Source: an uncultured Bacteroidales bacterium
Lineage (GTDB): Bacteria; Bacteroidota; Bacteroidia; Bacteroidales; FEN-979
Assembly: GCA_903885595.1 (NCBI GenBank)
Contig: CAISJJ010000179.1
Coordinates: forward strand, 1-45,221
Direction: 5' to 3'
DNA: 45,221 nt
The position numbers and the translations under genes were made by a program. Positions 44,363-45,221 of the stretch are shown here, piece after piece; positions within the stretch are counted from its first letter, which is position 1, and each line of letters opens with the position of its first letter. The notes beneath the pieces are model-generated. The model saw only the letters and a list, made by a program, of their open reading frames with translations. It searched no databases and was not told where the DNA came from.

Positions 44363-44411
44363 TTTTTACATTACTTTTATGCACTGATTCAGCACTGATA
44401 ATTCTTCCCTG

Positions 44412-45113
44412 ATGAGTGAGTATTTTGATAAATCGACAAAGCGGTGTGCTGATTGCCAGAGCATGTCACAGTTATTTTGTTTATTGAATCAGGACGAACT
44501 TGCAATGGTTGATGCAAATAAGATATTTGTGCGGTTCAATGCCGGGGAGACCATCAAGAAGCAGGGCACCTTTATGTCGCATGTACTTTCTGTAAACAGT
44601 GGTCTTGCCAAATTATATATTGAGGGTATCGAAGGCCGTTCAGCTATCCTGCGCATTGTGAAACCTACAAGTTTCATTGGTGGCCCGGGAATATACTCTG
44701 ACCAGCGTCATCATTTTTCAATTACAGCCCTTGTGGATTCATCTGTTTGTTTCATTGATCTCCAGGTATTTAAAAAGATTCTTAGCGGCAATCAGCTCTT
44801 TGCTGAAGAGTTTCTCAAGGATTTCAGCCAGGATGTTCTGAGTGTTTATAACCGCCTTATTTATCTTACTCAGAAACAAATGCCCGGGCGAATGGCAGAT
44901 GCGCTGTTATACTTGCATGATGCTATATTCCGGAAGCTTAAGTTCCCGATGATACTTTCGAGGTTTGAACTTGCTGAATTATCGGCGATGTCGCGGGAGA
45001 GTGCGGTAAAGGTTTTACGCGATTTTCAGAAAGAGGGACTGTTACGCATATCAGACCATGAAATGGAGATCCTCGACTTGGAGGCATTACACAAGATAAG
45101 CCGCGTGGGATAA
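44412..45113 (+). CDS. Crp/FNR-family regulator with FNR-like cysteines
   Basis: A 233-residue transcription factor. The N-terminal cyclic-nucleotide-binding fold (FNAGETIKKQGTFMSHVLSV) is followed by a winged helix (FELAELSAMSRESAVKVLRD, residues about 182-201). The cysteines Cys12, Cys15 and Cys23 near the N-terminus, plus Cys113, resemble the four ligands of the oxygen-labile cluster of FNR (Cys20, Cys23, Cys29 and Cys122 in E. coli), so an anaerobic Fe-S sensor is plausible. An FNR-type site lies in its own upstream region. It is divergent from the ferredoxin-NrfD-cytochrome operon, which it may control. Confidence 0.87.
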   Translation: MSEYFDKSTKRCADCQSMSQLFCLLNQDELAMVDANKIFVRFNAGETIKKQGTFMSHVLSVNSGLAKLYIEGIEGRSAILRIVKPTSFIGGPGIYSDQRHHFSITALVDSSVCFIDLQVFKKILSGNQLFAEEFLKDFSQDVLSVYNRLIYLTQKQMPGRMADALLYLHDAIFRKLKFPMILSRFELAELSAMSRESAVKVLRDFQKEGLLRISDHEMEILDLEALHKISRVG

Positions 45114-45221
45114 TTTCGCTACCTCGCTATTTCGCTACCTCGCTATTTCGCTACCTCGCTATTTCGCTACCTCGCTATTTCGCTACCTCGCTATTTCGCT
45201 ACCTCGCTATTTCGCTACCTC
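45114..45221. repeat. Octamer array after the FNR-like gene, to the window edge
   Basis: TTTCGCTA and CCTCGCTA alternate (16-base higher-order unit) from the base after the TAA stop to the end of the window. In reverse complement these are TAGCGAAA and TAGCGAGG, the units of the array at 15405-15487. Confidence 0.95.

Overview
The window comes from a member of the Bacteroidota, most likely an anaerobic or microaerophilic Bacteroidales-type organism. The evidence is the fused lpxC-fabZ gene, PorX, two secreted proteins with type IX secretion (T9SS) C-terminal sorting domains, DUF6427, and promoters of the Bacteroidetes type (TTTG about 20 bases upstream of TAnnTTTG). No rRNA, tRNA, insertion sequence, phage or CRISPR array was seen.

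Layout. 1-401: a long tetranucleotide-based tandem repeat. 402-5337 (minus): a glycyl radical enzyme that matches 4-hydroxyphenylacetate decarboxylase at every catalytic position I could place, an Mpv17-like membrane protein, a PIN-domain protein overlapping a 55-residue partner gene, and YqgE. 5400-16512 (plus): a peptidoglycan block, MurL (epimerase for the terminal L-Glu of UDP-MurNAc-L-Ala-L-Glu), a MurD2-like ligase and a GH73/LysM glucosaminidase. It is interrupted by two T9SS cargo genes, the first of which carries an in-frame amber codon. 16498-20903 (minus): a DUF3352-like lipo/membrane protein, RNase HII and DUF6427. 21038-23449 (minus): purD and a glycosyltransferase. 23538-28618 (plus): surface polysaccharide export and assembly (flippase, two Wzz-like proteins, O-antigen ligase/polymerase). 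28615-30155 (minus): a second LpxD-like acyltransferase and EF-P. 30264: FkbM methyltransferase. 31263-36622 (minus): lipid A operon HD-lpxD-lpxC/fabZ-lpxA-ABC. 36713: porX. 38497: tsaE. 38896-44212 (minus): a redox module (Tat-exported ferredoxin, NrfD fused to a secreted domain, cytochrome c) followed by DUF2339. 44412: an FNR-type regulator with a near-perfect FNR box in front of it.

Two themes stand out. First, murL and a MurD with an altered acceptor motif suggest that D-Glu enters peptidoglycan by ligation of L-Glu followed by epimerisation, as described for Xanthomonas, rather than through MurI and canonical MurD. Second, most of the larger intergenic gaps hold short tandem arrays with 7- or 8-base (or 4-base) units from a few recurring motif families. 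They often touch stop or start codons; one array is inside murD2 in frame, and another supplies murD2's last residues and stop codon.

Coordinates were read by eye from the sequence. Family assignments rest on recognised motifs and remembered family members, not on database searches.
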